Origin: Leucobacter luti | GTDB taxonomy: Bacteria; Actinomycetota; Actinomycetes; Actinomycetales; Microbacteriaceae | Length of the DNA: 64,000 bases | Reading direction: 5' to 3' | NCBI RefSeq assembly: GCF_004217175.1 | Contig: NZ_SHKI01000005.1 | Location: 310,001 to 374,000 of the forward strand | In this document: in pieces, positions 44,116 to 52,900 of the stretch | How positions within the stretch are numbered: the stretch's first letter is position 1 | Layout of the letters: each line of letters opens with the position of its first letter | The notes under the pieces: model-generated | Databases searched by the model: none | The model's input: the letters and a program-made list of their open reading frames with translations, nothing else | Told to the model about the DNA's origin: nothing | Position numbers and translations under genes: made by a program

Positions 44116-46230
44116 CTAGCCGACCGAGGCAAGCGCGAACGGCAGCACCGCCGGCGCCCCCGCCCGGCGCAGCTCGCGTGCGGCGACCGTGAGCGACCAG
44201 CGGCTGTCGACGAGGTCGTCGACAAGCAGGAGTGGGCCGGGCGCCTGCGACACGGTCGCGGCGAGCTCCGGGCCCACACTCCAGCGCCCCCACACGGAGG
44301 CGAGGCGAAACGCGCTGTTGCCGCCCGGTCCCGTGGCCGGCCGCGACTCATCAAGGTCGAGGGTGCCGAGGAACGGCAGTTTTCCTCGCTCGGCAATCGC
44401 GGCGGCCGTGCTGCCAATGAGGCGGGGCCGGCTCAGTGACGGCATCGCGACGATCCCGACGGGCCGTGCCTCCCACGGCCAATCGCGAAGCGTGGCGATC
44501 ACGGCTCCGAGGAGCGCGTCTGGAAGCTCGCGGTCGGCGGCGCCCGCCGCGAAGAGTTCTCGGAGCTGGCCGCCCCAGCCGAGGTCGGTGAGTCGGGCGA
44601 CCACGCGGCCGGTCTCCGCGCGCTCCTCCACCGCGATCCTGCCGCGGACGGGGACCCCGCGCCGATCGGCGCCGGTGGGCCACTGCCCCCGCGGCTCGAT
44701 CGGCACGCCCGCGCGTTCGAGCCGGGTCGACGCCTGCTCCGCCGCCGCGCCGCTCACCTCGCTCGGGTACCAGGGCCCCGCGCACACGTCGCAGCGCCCG
44801 CAGGGCGCGGCGGTCGGGTCGTCGAGCTCGCGCTGCAGCAGCTCCATGCGGCACACCGCCCCGCGCTCGTACTCGAGCATCGCGGCCTGCTCTGCCTCGC
44901 GCGCCGCAGCGATCCGGCGGTACCGCTCGGCGTCGTACTCCCAGTGGGCGCCCGTGGCCACCCAGCCGCCGGCGACCCGGTGTACCGCACCGTCGACGTC
45001 GAGCACCTTGAGGAGGAGATCGAGCTGCGTGCGGCGCAGATCAACGCGTGCCTCGAGCGCCGGAGTGGACAGCGGCGCCGAGTCCGGCGCGCCGAGCTCC
45101 GCGATTACGGCCGCGGCGCGCACCGGATCCGGCATCGAGGCGGTGGCGAAGTAGCGCCAGATCGCCGCGTCCTCGGCCCCGGGGAGCAGCAGCACGTCGG
45201 CGTGGGCGGTGCCGCGCCCGGCGCGGCCCACCTGCTGGTAGTACGCCACGGGGGAGGAGGGTGCCCCGAGGTGGACCACGAAGCCGAGATCCGGCTTGTC
45301 GAAGCCCATGCCGAGCGCGCTCGTGGCGATGAGCGCCTTCACCTCGTTGCGCTTGAGCGCACCCTCGAGGCGCTCCCGCTCCTCGGGGTCGGTGCGGCCC
45401 GTGTACGCCGCCACCTCGTAGCCGGCGTCGCGCAGCAGCACCGCGGTGTCCTCCGCCGCCGAGACGGTGAGCGCATAGACGATCCCGCTGCCCTGCAGCC
45501 CGCCAAGGTGCGCGACGAGCCAGGCGAGTCGCGCCTGCGCCGACGGCAGCGTCAGCGAGCCGAGCCGCAGCGAGTCGCGCGCGAGCGTGCCCCGGAGCGT
45601 GAGCACGTCGCTGCCGAGCTGCTCCGCGACGTCCGCGACCACGCGGGCGTTTGCGGTGGCCGTGGTGGCGAGCACCGGGATGTGCCGGTCGAGGCCCGCG
45701 AGCAGCGCCGCGATGCGACGGTAGTCGGGCCGGAAATCGTGGCCCCAGTCGGAAATGCAGTGCGCTTCGTCGATCACCATCAGCCCCATGCGCGCGAGGA
45801 TGCCGGGCAGCTGCTGTTCGCGGAAGCGGGGGTTGTTCAGGCGCTCGGGCGACACGAGCAGCACGTCGATCTCGTCGCGGGCGAGTCTGCCCTCGATCTC
45901 GCCCCATTCCTCGGCGGTGGCCGAGTTGATCGCGGCGGCGCGCACGCCGGCGCGCTCCGCCGCGGAGACCTGATCCCGCATGAGGGCCAGCAACGGGGAG
46001 ACCAGCAGGGTGGGGCCGGCGCCACGCGCACGGAGCAGCGCGGTCGCTACGAAGTAGACCGCCGACTTGCCCCAGCCCGTGCGCTGTACCACCAGTGCGC
46101 GACGGCCCTCGTCGACGAGCGCGCTGATCGCCTCGAACTGGCCGGGGTGAAACTCGGCCGTGGGGGCGCCGGTGAGCTGTCGCAGCACATCGAGTGCCCG
46201 GTCCCGGGTTGACTGCTCGTGAATCGCCAT
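44116..46230 (-). CDS. RecQ-type DNA helicase with C-terminal phosphoribosyltransferase-like domain
   Basis: A protein of 704 residues. RecQ helicase core: Walker A QRTGWGKSAVYF with K55, DEAH box at 155-158 followed by the aromatic-rich CISDWGHDFRPDYR, motif IV-VI region ATSALGMGFDKPDLGFVVH and QQVGRAGRG. A four-Cys zinc-binding segment is near 455-475 (CRMELLQ then CGRCDVC). The last 200 residues contain GPLLLVDDLVDSRWSLTVAA, which looks like the PRPP-binding motif of a type I phosphoribosyltransferase. No HRDC domain was seen. ATG 46230 is set by homology. It unwinds DNA 3' to 5' in repair. The role of the tail is unknown. Confidence 0.9.
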   Translation of the reverse strand: MAIHEQSTRDRALDVLRQLTGAPTAEFHPGQFEAISALVDEGRRALVVQRTGWGKSAVYFVATALLRARGAGPTLLVSPLLALMRDQVSAAERAGVRAAAINSATAEEWGEIEGRLARDEIDVLLVSPERLNNPRFREQQLPGILARMGLMVIDEAHCISDWGHDFRPDYRRIAALLAGLDRHIPVLATTATANARVVADVAEQLGSDVLTLRGTLARDSLRLGSLTLPSAQARLAWLVAHLGGLQGSGIVYALTVSAAEDTAVLLRDAGYEVAAYTGRTDPEERERLEGALKRNEVKALIATSALGMGFDKPDLGFVVHLGAPSSPVAYYQQVGRAGRGTAHADVLLLPGAEDAAIWRYFATASMPDPVRAAAVIAELGAPDSAPLSTPALEARVDLRRTQLDLLLKVLDVDGAVHRVAGGWVATGAHWEYDAERYRRIAAAREAEQAAMLEYERGAVCRMELLQRELDDPTAAPCGRCDVCAGPWYPSEVSGAAAEQASTRLERAGVPIEPRGQWPTGADRRGVPVRGRIAVEERAETGRVVARLTDLGWGGQLRELFAAGAADRELPDALLGAVIATLRDWPWEARPVGIVAMPSLSRPRLIGSTAAAIAERGKLPFLGTLDLDESRPATGPGGNSAFRLASVWGRWSVGPELAATVSQAPGPLLLVDDLVDSRWSLTVAARELRRAGAPAVLPFALASVG

Positions 46231-46333
46231 GCACCGATCATTGCAGTAACGACCGACACTGCGGGGCTGCGCCCCGCAGCGATTCAGCAATACCGGTCAT
46301 GCGCGCGCGGCAGAATCGGAGCAGACTTGACCC

Positions 46334-47242
46334 ATGCCGCATTCCCAGCCCGACCGTCTGCGCGAGCTCCTCGACGCGGTGCTCGACGAGCGCCACCGCA
46401 CGCTCGACGAGATGGCGGGCGCCGCGCACACCACGCGGTTCAACTTCGCCCGCACGGTGTCCGAGCGCGCGGGCGAACCGCCCGTCGCCATGCGCCGCCG
46501 CGTGATGCTCGAGCGCGCCGCGTGGCAGTTGCGCGGTGGCGCGAGCGTGGTCGACGCCGGGATCGCGGCCGGGTACGACTCAGCCGAGGGCTTCAGCCGG
46601 GCATACGCGCGGGCGTTCGGGCACCCGCCCAGTGCTCCCGCGGCCGGGCACTGGTTGCCGAGCGCGAACGGCATTCACTTCCATCCGCCCACCTCACTCT
46701 GGGTGCACGAACAGGAGACTCCCGTGAATCCGCTTGTTGAACAGCTCGTTCGCCACGACCTGGACGACACCGCCGCGCTCATTTCAGCCGCGGCGGCGCT
46801 TGATCCGGCGGTCACCACGCTGGGGGTGCGGCCGGGACAGACCGTGCTGGACTTCACTGGCGAGGAGGCGAGCATCGCCGCCGTGCTCACCCAGCTTGTC
46901 CACTCGAAGCGCGTGTGGCTCGCGGCCTTCGACGGGGAGCGGGCACCCGCGACCTCCGATGCTCCCAGTCTCGCCGCCCTCGGGGAGCTTCATGCGGGGG
47001 TGGCCGGGCGCTGGCTCGCGTTCGTGCGCGATATCGACGCGCGGCGGGCCTGGGACGACCGGCTCGTCGACGCGCTCTGCGAGCCGCCCGAGAGCTTCGT
47101 GGTGAGCGGGGTCGTGGCGCACGTGCTCACCTACGCCGCGCACCGCCGCGAGCTCGCGCGAAGCATGCTCGCGGCGCACGGCGTCGCCCGCGACGCCGGC
47201 GACCCGATCCTCTGGCTGCGCCGCGAGCGCGGCGAGGCGTAA
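46334..47242 (+). CDS. AraC-type HTH fused to DinB-like domain
   Basis: A protein of 302 residues in two parts. Residues 1-105 hold an AraC-type double helix-turn-helix, with LDEMAGAAHTTRFNFARTV and GASVVDAGIAAGYDSAEGFSRAY followed by AFGHPPS. Residues 130-300 resemble the DinB/YfiT-like four-helix metal-binding fold (HDLDDTAALISAAAAL, VLTQLVHSKRVWL, VVAHVLTYAAHRRELARSML), with possible ligands H163 and H-xxx-H near 265. Placing the DNA-binding part first with a sensor or thiol-transferase-like part after it suggests a one-component sensor. It diverges from recQ. Confidence 0.8.
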   Translation: MPHSQPDRLRELLDAVLDERHRTLDEMAGAAHTTRFNFARTVSERAGEPPVAMRRRVMLERAAWQLRGGASVVDAGIAAGYDSAEGFSRAYARAFGHPPSAPAAGHWLPSANGIHFHPPTSLWVHEQETPVNPLVEQLVRHDLDDTAALISAAAALDPAVTTLGVRPGQTVLDFTGEEASIAAVLTQLVHSKRVWLAAFDGERAPATSDAPSLAALGELHAGVAGRWLAFVRDIDARRAWDDRLVDALCEPPESFVVSGVVAHVLTYAAHRRELARSMLAAHGVARDAGDPILWLRRERGEA

Positions 47243-47261
47243 CCGCGTCCGGCACTGCGTG

Positions 47262-47296
47262 ACCGCGCACCGCGCACCGCGCACCGCGCACCGCGC
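47262..47296. repeat. Five perfect 7-bp tandem units ACCGCGC
   Basis: Five exact copies of ACCGCGC run from 47262 to 47296 in the gap between the AraC-DinB gene and the DHFR-like gene. It is a simple microsatellite-like array. Confidence 0.9.
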
Positions 47297-47386
47297 TCGC
47301 CGCCGCCCGCACCGCGCTCCCGGAGCCCCCGAGCTTCCCACCCGACCCCCTATACCTTCGATCCGCACCCAACCGAGGAGCCCAGC

Positions 47387-47938
47387 ATGTCGCGTGTCAC
47401 CTACTTTGTCGCCGCCACCATCGACGGATTCATTGCCGATCCAGACGACTCGCTCGCCTGGCTCTTGCGCCAGGACATCGCAGACGACGGCCCGAACGCC
47501 TACGGCCCGTTCATCGCGGGGGTTGGCGCCCTGGTGATGGGATCGACCACCTACGAGTGGTTGCTTCGTGAGGGTCCCTGGCCCTACGAGATCCCGAGCT
47601 GGGTGATGACGAGCCGCGAGCTCGCCGCCCCCACCGACACCGCGTCGGGTGCCCCCGCGGACGTGCGGTTCTCAAGCGACCCGATCCCGCAGGTGCACGC
47701 GGCGATGCGCGACGCCGCGGGCGAGCAGGACCTCTGGGTGGTGGGCGGGGGCGATCTCGCCGGCCAGTTCGCCGACGCCGGATTGCTCGACGAGATACTG
47801 CTCTCGATCGCCCCGGTAACACTCGGTGGTGGCAGGCAGGTGCTTCCCCGGCGGCTCGACCTCGAACTCGTGGAACACGGCCGCAACGGGGCATTCTTGA
47901 CCGCGCGCTACCTGGTGCGCGGCCCGCTGGCCGACTAA
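47387..47938 (+). CDS. Dihydrofolate reductase-like / RibD C-terminal family protein
   Basis: Probable NADPH-dependent reductase of 183 residues with the DHFR-like RibD_C fold. It opens VTYFVAATIDGFIADPDDS. It has the GVGALVMGSTTYEWL strand-helix and the nucleotide-binding block LWVVGGGDLAGQFADAGLLDE. The end SIAPVTLGGGRQVLP is typical. Members have no assigned substrate, and a true folate or riboflavin role is unlikely outside those operons. ATG 47387 follows GAGGAG. Confidence 0.88.
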   Translation: MSRVTYFVAATIDGFIADPDDSLAWLLRQDIADDGPNAYGPFIAGVGALVMGSTTYEWLLREGPWPYEIPSWVMTSRELAAPTDTASGAPADVRFSSDPIPQVHAAMRDAAGEQDLWVVGGGDLAGQFADAGLLDEILLSIAPVTLGGGRQVLPRRLDLELVEHGRNGAFLTARYLVRGPLAD

Positions 47939-47950
47939 GCGGCTATTCGG

Positions 47951-48289
47951 CTAGCCGAAGATCGCCGCGAACAGCGCCAGCCCGAGGACTGGACTCACCG
48001 CGAAGACCACCAGCGTGATCGTGGCGACCACGGCGCCCGTTGCGAGCGCGATGCCCGCGGCGGTCCCGCCGATGCCGAGCGCCCACGCCACGCTCTTCTC
48101 GCCTCGGCTCATCGGGGCGACCGCTCGGGGCTCGGGAAGCGGAGCGTTGAACTCCGATACGTTGAACTCCGATGCGCTGAACTCCGGTGCGCTGAACCCC
48201 GGTGCGCCGGGATCCGGCTGGGCTGGGGTGTCTCGCGCCTCACGGGTCGAGGCGGGGTGCACGTCCGTGGTGTCTCGCCGCTCATCCAT
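47951..48289 (-). CDS. Small membrane protein with pentapeptide repeats
   Basis: Protein of 112 residues, function unknown. The N-terminal 60 residues are polar and contain four tandem pentapeptides of the form APEFS/ASEFN. The C-terminus has two hydrophobic helices (about 68-88 and 91-111). The protein probably sits in the membrane with its tail facing the cytosol, like DUF4190-type small proteins. ATG 48289 has no ribosome site but has TAGGCT six bases upstream. Confidence 0.65.
   Translation of the reverse strand: MDERRDTTDVHPASTREARDTPAQPDPGAPGFSAPEFSASEFNVSEFNAPLPEPRAVAPMSRGEKSVAWALGIGGTAAGIALATGAVVATITLVVFAVSPVLGLALFAAIFG
48146..48205. repeat. Four 15-bp in-frame repeats
   Basis: Four units of 15 bp (48146, 48161, 48176, 48191) with consensus GCTGAACTCCGGTGC encode tandem pentapeptides in the small membrane protein on the minus strand. 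Neighbouring units differ at one to three positions. Confidence 0.85.
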
Positions 48290-48295
48290 GCTGCA

Positions 48296-48301
48296 AGCCT
48301 A
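48296..48301 (-). promoter_or_regulatory. Candidate -10 element (leaderless) for the small membrane protein
   Basis: TAGGCT on the minus strand ends six bases before ATG 48289. TTGCAGC between them offers no ribosome site. Confidence 0.45.
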
Positions 48302-48394
48302 GCCCCGGCAGCTCAGCGTGGCCGGTGAACATTCTCAGCGCTGCATCTTTTCTCCCAGACGCGCGCAGCAGCGCATTCGGTGCTCGGACTGTGG

Positions 48395-48475
48395 CATAAT
48401 GGTTCCTTGTGCCACGGTGCGGCACTGCCGCAAGGGTCCGCACACACCGTGAGCCAAACACCTCACTACTTTTTT
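48395..48475 (+). promoter_or_regulatory. rplS promoter and structured leader, possible attenuator
   Basis: CATAAT at 48395 is a good -10. The leader can form a bulged hairpin CACGGTGCGG (48413-48422) with CCGC...CACCGTG (48438-48451). Alternatively it can form two others: TGCGGC-ACT-GCCGCA (48418-48432), and GTGAG (48449-48453) with CTCAC (48462-48466). The last is followed by six T at 48470-48475. The first structure excludes the other two, as in attenuators of ribosomal-protein genes. The terminator stem is short. Confidence 0.4.
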
Positions 48476-48519
48476 ATCATCCGCGTTCCGACTTGCGGCG
48501 GCCGCAGAGAGAGATCATC

Positions 48520-48867
48520 ATGCAGAAGCTCGACCACGTCGATGCCGCGTCGCTCAAGAGCGACATTCCCGATTTCCGCGCCGGCGACACCGTCAAGGTG
48601 CACGTCAACATCGTCGAGGGCAACCGCTCGCGTGTTCAGGTGTTCCAGGGCGTTGTGATCGCCCGCCACGGCGAGGGCGTCCGCGAGACCTTCACGGTCC
48701 GCAAGATCAGCTTCCAGGTGGGCGTTGAGCGTAAGTTCCCCGTGCACACCCCCGCGATCGAAAAGATCGAGGTGGTCACCCGCGGTGACGTGCGTCGCGC
48801 GAAGCTCTACTACCTCCGCGCCCTCACCGGCAAGAAGGCGAAGATCAAGGAGAAGCGCGACGCGTAA
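48520..48867 (+). CDS. rplS: 50S ribosomal protein L19
   Basis: Structural protein of the large subunit at the subunit interface, 115 residues. Diagnostic segments are [32 protein letters not shown] and the basic C-terminus [23 protein letters not shown] 48520 follows GAGAGATCATC and matches the family start. The frame is open 37 codons further up, across the leader, and is not coding. A terminator at 48915 separates it from lepB. Confidence 0.98.
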   Translation: MQKLDHVDAASLKSDIPDFRAGDTVKVHVNIVEGNRSRVQVFQGVVIARHGEGVRETFTVRKISFQVGVERKFPVHTPAIEKIEVVTRGDVRRAKLYYLRALTGKKAKIKEKRDA

Positions 48868-48914
48868 GTTTCGCACTGATCTGCGGGCGCTGGTTTCGAC
48901 ACGCCTGTGACATT

Positions 48915-48950
48915 TTCAGGCTCCCACCCCTCCGGGTGTGGGAGCCTGAA
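48915..48950 (+). terminator. Terminator after rplS
   Basis: TTCAGGCTCCCAC (48915-48927) pairs perfectly with GTGGGAGCCTGAA (48938-48950) around a ten-base loop. Only a weak T-rich tail follows (GTGTCTT). Confidence 0.75.
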
Positions 48951-49018
48951 GTGTCTTACCTAGGAATATTCGAGGGATGCCGCACACACGCGAGTTCCTC
49001 ACACACGAAGGAGCGCAC

Positions 49019-49735
49019 ATGAGCGACGCTGAGACCGAGACTGGCGGCCGCACGCGCCGGGGCGGACTGGTCGGCTTCCTGCGCGATCTGCTCGTCATCC
49101 TCGTCGTCGCCTTCCTCGTGTCGTTCCTGCTGAAAACCTTCCTCGTGCGGAGCTTCTACATCCCATCCCAGTCGATGGAGCAGACGCTGCAGATCAACGA
49201 CCGGATCCTCGTGAACCAGCTGGTTCCGGATCTCGTTGACGTGCAGCGCGGCGACGTGGTGGTGTTTAAGGATCCGGGCGGGTGGCTGTACCCGCGGGGC
49301 GACACGCCGCCGACCGGCTTCGAGAAGGTGCTGCAGGCGGTGGGCCTCGCGGCCGACACGAGCAACGACTACGTGGTGAAGCGCGTGATCGGCATCGGCG
49401 GCGACCGCGTGCAGTGCTGCGACGCCGAGGGGCGCGTCATGGTGAACGGGGTGCCGCTCGACGAACCGTACATCGTGATCCCGCCGGGGGAGACCCGCGC
49501 GTCCGGCATCGACTTTGACGTGACCGTGCCCGAGGACTCCGTCTGGGTGATGGGCGACAATCGGTACCAGAGCAAGGACTCGCGGTACAACCAGGATCAG
49601 CCGGGCAAGGGCTTCGTTCCCGACTCGGAGATCGTGGGGCGCGCGTTCGTGCTGAATTGGCCGCTCAACCGCATCACCTGGCTGGGCACGCCCGAGGGGA
49701 CCTTCACCGGGGTGGATCAGGCCCGCAGTGAGTAG
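49019..49735 (+). CDS. lepB: Signal peptidase I
   Basis: Membrane serine protease that removes signal peptides from secreted proteins, 238 residues. One transmembrane helix lies at 22-44. The catalytic Ser52 is in IPSQSMEQTL and the catalytic Lys121 in VVKRVIGIGGDR. The box E GDNRYQSKDSR is intact. ATG 49019 follows AAGGAG, whereas a frame start 14 codons earlier lacks one. rnhB begins within its last codons. Confidence 0.96.
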   Translation: MSDAETETGGRTRRGGLVGFLRDLLVILVVAFLVSFLLKTFLVRSFYIPSQSMEQTLQINDRILVNQLVPDLVDVQRGDVVVFKDPGGWLYPRGDTPPTGFEKVLQAVGLAADTSNDYVVKRVIGIGGDRVQCCDAEGRVMVNGVPLDEPYIVIPPGETRASGIDFDVTVPEDSVWVMGDNRYQSKDSRYNQDQPGKGFVPDSEIVGRAFVLNWPLNRITWLGTPEGTFTGVDQARSE

Positions 49736-50483
49736 CGAGCTCGACCCCGCTGCCGCGGCGCCTGCCGAGAACCCGGCTGCACCGTCGGATCCGGCTGCGC
49801 CGTCGGATCCGGCTGCGTCGTCGGCCCCTGCGCCGTCGAAAGACCCGACGCTCGAGGCCGAGGCTGCCTACTTCGCCGCCGGCGCCGAGCTCGTGATCGG
49901 CGTCGATGAGGTGGGCCGCGGTGCGATCGCGGGTCCGGTCGCCGTGGGCGCGTACGCGGTGTATGCCGGGACCACCGAATTTCCGAGCGGCCTGCGCGAC
50001 TCGAAGCTGCTGAGCGAGAAGCGGCGCGACGCGCTGTACCCGCTCGTGCGCGAGTGGGGGCGGGGCGCCGTGGGCTTCGCAAGCGCCGAGGAGATAGACG
50101 CGCGCGGGATCACCGCCATGCTGGGCGCCGCCGCGCGCCGCGCGCTGCTCGCCCTCCACGAGACCGGCGTACCCGTGGATCGCGCCGTGATCATTCTCGA
50201 CGGCTCCCACGACTGGCTGTCGCCCGTGCTCAAGCAGCCGCTCGACGTGCGCACCCGCGTCGGCGCGGACCGCGCGTGCGCGAGCGTCGCCGCGGCCTCC
50301 GTGCTCGCGAAGGTGGAGCGCGACGTGCTGATGCGCGACGCGCACGAGGAGCACCCCGAGTACGGGTGGGCCTCGAACAAGGGCTACGGGGCGAAGGCGC
50401 ACTACGCGGGCATCGCGGCCGCCGGCCTCACCGAGCTGCACCGCACCACCTGGGTGAAGCTGCCGCGCGACCCCCTCGGGTAA
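49728..50483 (+). CDS. rnhB: Ribonuclease HII
   Basis: Removes RNA, including single ribonucleotides, from RNA-DNA hybrids. It has 251 residues. The active site appears as [14 protein letters not shown] (D60, E61), then [15 protein letters not shown] and the C-terminal [16 protein letters not shown] block. The first 45 residues are a Pro/Ala/Ser-rich extension with three PAAPSD-like repeats, longer than usual. The GTG at 49728 overlaps lepB by eight bases. The order lepB-rnhB is conserved in many actinobacteria. Confidence 0.95.
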   Translation: MSSELDPAAAAPAENPAAPSDPAAPSDPAASSAPAPSKDPTLEAEAAYFAAGAELVIGVDEVGRGAIAGPVAVGAYAVYAGTTEFPSGLRDSKLLSEKRRDALYPLVREWGRGAVGFASAEEIDARGITAMLGAAARRALLALHETGVPVDRAVIILDGSHDWLSPVLKQPLDVRTRVGADRACASVAAASVLAKVERDVLMRDAHEEHPEYGWASNKGYGAKAHYAGIAAAGLTELHRTTWVKLPRDPLG

Positions 50484-50486
50484 GCT
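50481..50486 (+). promoter_or_regulatory. Candidate -10 element (leaderless) for murI
   Basis: TAAGCT overlaps the rnhB stop and ends seven bases before GTG 50494. GGA between them may also work as a weak ribosome site. Confidence 0.4.
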
Positions 50487-50493
50487 GGATCAG

Positions 50494-51333
50494 GTGACCA
50501 CTCACGAGATGTTCCCCGAAGCTCCTATCGGGGTGTTTGACTCTGGAGTCGGCGGCCTCACTGTGGCGCGCGCGATCCGGGACCAGCTCCCCAACGAGTC
50601 GATGATCTACGTGGGCGACACGGCGCGCACGCCCTACGGTCCGCGGCCGATCGCCGAGGTGCGGCGCTTCGCACTCGAGATTCTCGATGACCTCGTGGCG
50701 CAGGGCGTCAAGATGCTCGTGATCGCCTGCAACACCGCGTCTGCCGCGGTGCTGCGCGACGCGCGCGAGCGCTACGACGTCCCCGTGGTTGAGGTCATCG
50801 CCCCGACCGTGCGCAGCGCGGCGTCGATCACCCGCAACGGCCGGGTCGGCCTCATCGGGACGCAGGGAACGATCCAGTCACGCGTGTACAACGACTTCTT
50901 CGCAATGCGGCCGGAGATCACGCTCACCGCCGCCGCGTGCCCGCGATTTGTCGAGCTGGTCGAGGCCGGCGAGACGAGCGGCCCTGAGGTGCATCGGGTG
51001 GCCGAAGAGTATCTTGCACCCCTGGTCGCCGAGGGGATCGACACGCTCGTGCTCGGGTGCACCCACTATCCATTCCTGCGCGGCGCACTGCGCGGTGTGG
51101 TGGGCCCCGACGTGGCCCTTGTGTCGAGCGACATCGAGACGGCGAACGTGGTGTTCCAGACGCTCACCGAACTCGGGCTGTTGCGTCCCAGCAGCGCCGG
51201 CGACCCGGTGCTGCGCTACGAGGCGACCGGCGCCGACACCGCCGCGTTCGTCGAACTCGCCCAACGAATGCTCGGCATCGGTATCGACACCGTTGCGCGC
51301 GTCCAGACCGGCGCGATCCAGCTTCCACACTGA
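50494..51333 (+). CDS. murI: Glutamate racemase
   Basis: Makes D-glutamate for peptidoglycan, cofactor-free, 279 residues. Both catalytic cysteines are present: CNTAS in [13 protein letters not shown] and GCTHYP in [13 protein letters not shown]. The N-terminal [18 protein letters not shown] and [11 protein letters not shown] are diagnostic. The start GTG 50494 lies ten bases after the rnhB stop. rph and rdgB follow, a common actinobacterial order (murI-rph-rdgB). Confidence 0.97.
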   Translation: MTTHEMFPEAPIGVFDSGVGGLTVARAIRDQLPNESMIYVGDTARTPYGPRPIAEVRRFALEILDDLVAQGVKMLVIACNTASAAVLRDARERYDVPVVEVIAPTVRSAASITRNGRVGLIGTQGTIQSRVYNDFFAMRPEITLTAAACPRFVELVEAGETSGPEVHRVAEEYLAPLVAEGIDTLVLGCTHYPFLRGALRGVVGPDVALVSSDIETANVVFQTLTELGLLRPSSAGDPVLRYEATGADTAAFVELAQRMLGIGIDTVARVQTGAIQLPH

Positions 51334-51429
51334 GTCCTGTGCCGCGCGTACCGTCGCGGCTACGCTGGAGTGGAGCGGGTCCGATCCGGCAACTTCACTC
51401 CCTCCCTGCACTGAGAAAGGCCCACGCAC

Positions 51430-52170
51430 ATGAGCGAATACACCAGAGTTGACGGCCGCACCCCGGCGCAGATGCGCCCCGTGACGATCGAGCGTGGCTG
51501 GAGCGCGCAGGCCGAGGGGAGCGCCCTCATCTCGTTTGGCAGCACGAAGGTGCTGTGCACCGCATCGTTCACCCCCGGCGTGCCTCGCTGGCTCAAGGGG
51601 AACGGCACGGGCTGGGTCACGGCAGAGTACTCGATGCTGCCCCGCTCCACGAACGAGCGCATGCAGCGCGAGTCGGTGCGCGGCAAGATCGGCGGCCGCA
51701 CGCACGAGATCTCGCGCCTGATCGGCCGCAGCCTGCGCGCGATCATCGACACGAAGGCGCTGGGTGAGAACACGATCGTGATCGATTGCGACGTGCTGCA
51801 AGCGGACGGCGGCACCCGCACCGCGTCGATCACGGGGGCGTATGTTGCGCTCGCCGAGGCGATCGAGTGGGCGCGCGCGAACGGGCACATCGCGAAGAAC
51901 GCGCAGCCGCTCACCGATAGCGTCGCCGCGGTGTCCGTGGGGATCGTGGGCGAGGTCGCGATGAGCGACCTCGCGTACGTCGAGGATTCGCGCGCCGGCA
52001 CCGACATGAACGTCGTGGTCACCGGCGCCGGCGACTTCGTCGAGGTGCAGGGCACCGCCGAGGGCGTGCCGTTTACCCGCGCCGAACTCAACACGCTCCT
52101 CGACCTGGCCGTCGCCAGCGCGGGGGAGCTCACCGAACTGCAGCGCAGCGTGCTCGCGGAGGGACAGTAA
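51430..52170 (+). CDS. rph: Ribonuclease PH
   Basis: Phosphorolytic 3'-5' exoribonuclease that trims tRNA precursors, 246 residues. It shows [18 protein letters not shown], the [16 protein letters not shown] loop, [20 protein letters not shown] for phosphate binding, and [20 protein letters not shown]. The length is standard. ATG 51430 follows AAAGG. A TACGCT at 51361-51366 may be its promoter -10. rdgB starts two bases after its stop. Confidence 0.97.
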   Translation: MSEYTRVDGRTPAQMRPVTIERGWSAQAEGSALISFGSTKVLCTASFTPGVPRWLKGNGTGWVTAEYSMLPRSTNERMQRESVRGKIGGRTHEISRLIGRSLRAIIDTKALGENTIVIDCDVLQADGGTRTASITGAYVALAEAIEWARANGHIAKNAQPLTDSVAAVSVGIVGEVAMSDLAYVEDSRAGTDMNVVVTGAGDFVEVQGTAEGVPFTRAELNTLLDLAVASAGELTELQRSVLAEGQ

Positions 52171-52172
52171 TC

Positions 52173-52778
52173 ATGAGTCAGACAGTGGTGCTCGCGTCGC
52201 ACAACGCGCACAAGCTCGAGGAGCTGCGCCGTATTCTCGCGCCGCTCGTCCCCGACATCGAGCTCATCGGCTACGACGGGCCCGAGCCCGTTGAGACCGG
52301 GACGAGCTTCGAGGAGAACGCGCTGCTGAAGGCGCGCGCCGCGGCCGAGCACACGGGACTCCCCGCGATCGCCGACGACTCCGGCATCGCCGTCGACGTC
52401 CTGGGCGGCTGCCCCGGCATCTTCTCGGCGCGCTGGGGCGGGCCCGAGCGCAGCGACACCGGCAACGTCGACCTGCTGCTCTGGCAGCTCAGCGACATCG
52501 CCGACGAGCACCGGGCCGCGGGCTTCGTGTGCGCCGCAGCGCTCGTGATCCCCGAAGCGGACGACGTCCCGGGCGTTGAGATCTGCGAGCTCGGTGTGTG
52601 GAAGGGCAGCGTGCTCCGCGAGCCCGTGGGCGACGGCGGCTTCGGATACGACCCGGTGTTCCAGCCGGAGGGCAGCTGCCGCTCGGCCGCGGAGATGACC
52701 GCTGCGGAGAAGGATCAGCACTCGCACCGCACCCGGGCGTTCACCGCGCTCGCCGAGGAGCTGCGCACCCGGCTGTAG
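52173..52778 (+). CDS. rdgB: Non-canonical purine NTP pyrophosphatase (RdgB/HAM1)
   Basis: Hydrolyses ITP, dITP and XTP to keep deaminated purines out of nucleic acids, 201 residues. The N-terminal VVLASHNAHKLEEL (SxNxxK motif), ETGTSFEENALLKARAA, IADDSGIAVDVLGG and FGYDPVFQP are all family blocks. It is translated from the rph transcript (2-nt gap). Confidence 0.96.
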   Translation: MSQTVVLASHNAHKLEELRRILAPLVPDIELIGYDGPEPVETGTSFEENALLKARAAAEHTGLPAIADDSGIAVDVLGGCPGIFSARWGGPERSDTGNVDLLLWQLSDIADEHRAAGFVCAAALVIPEADDVPGVEICELGVWKGSVLREPVGDGGFGYDPVFQPEGSCRSAAEMTAAEKDQHSHRTRAFTALAEELRTRL

Positions 52779-52900
52779 CCCTCACTCAAAGACGCCGGCT
52801 TGTGTGGCCCCTGCGCCCGAGCCCGAGTACCCCGCACGCGCGACGCTGGTACCCAACACACGCATCACCTCACTTCGACACCAGAGATGGAGATCTCACG

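Noticed and set aside
52598..52900. N-terminal extension of the APH-aminotransferase fusion through rdgB
   Set aside because: It overlaps rdgB in another frame and lacks kinase homology. ATG 52901 with a ribosome site starts the domain.
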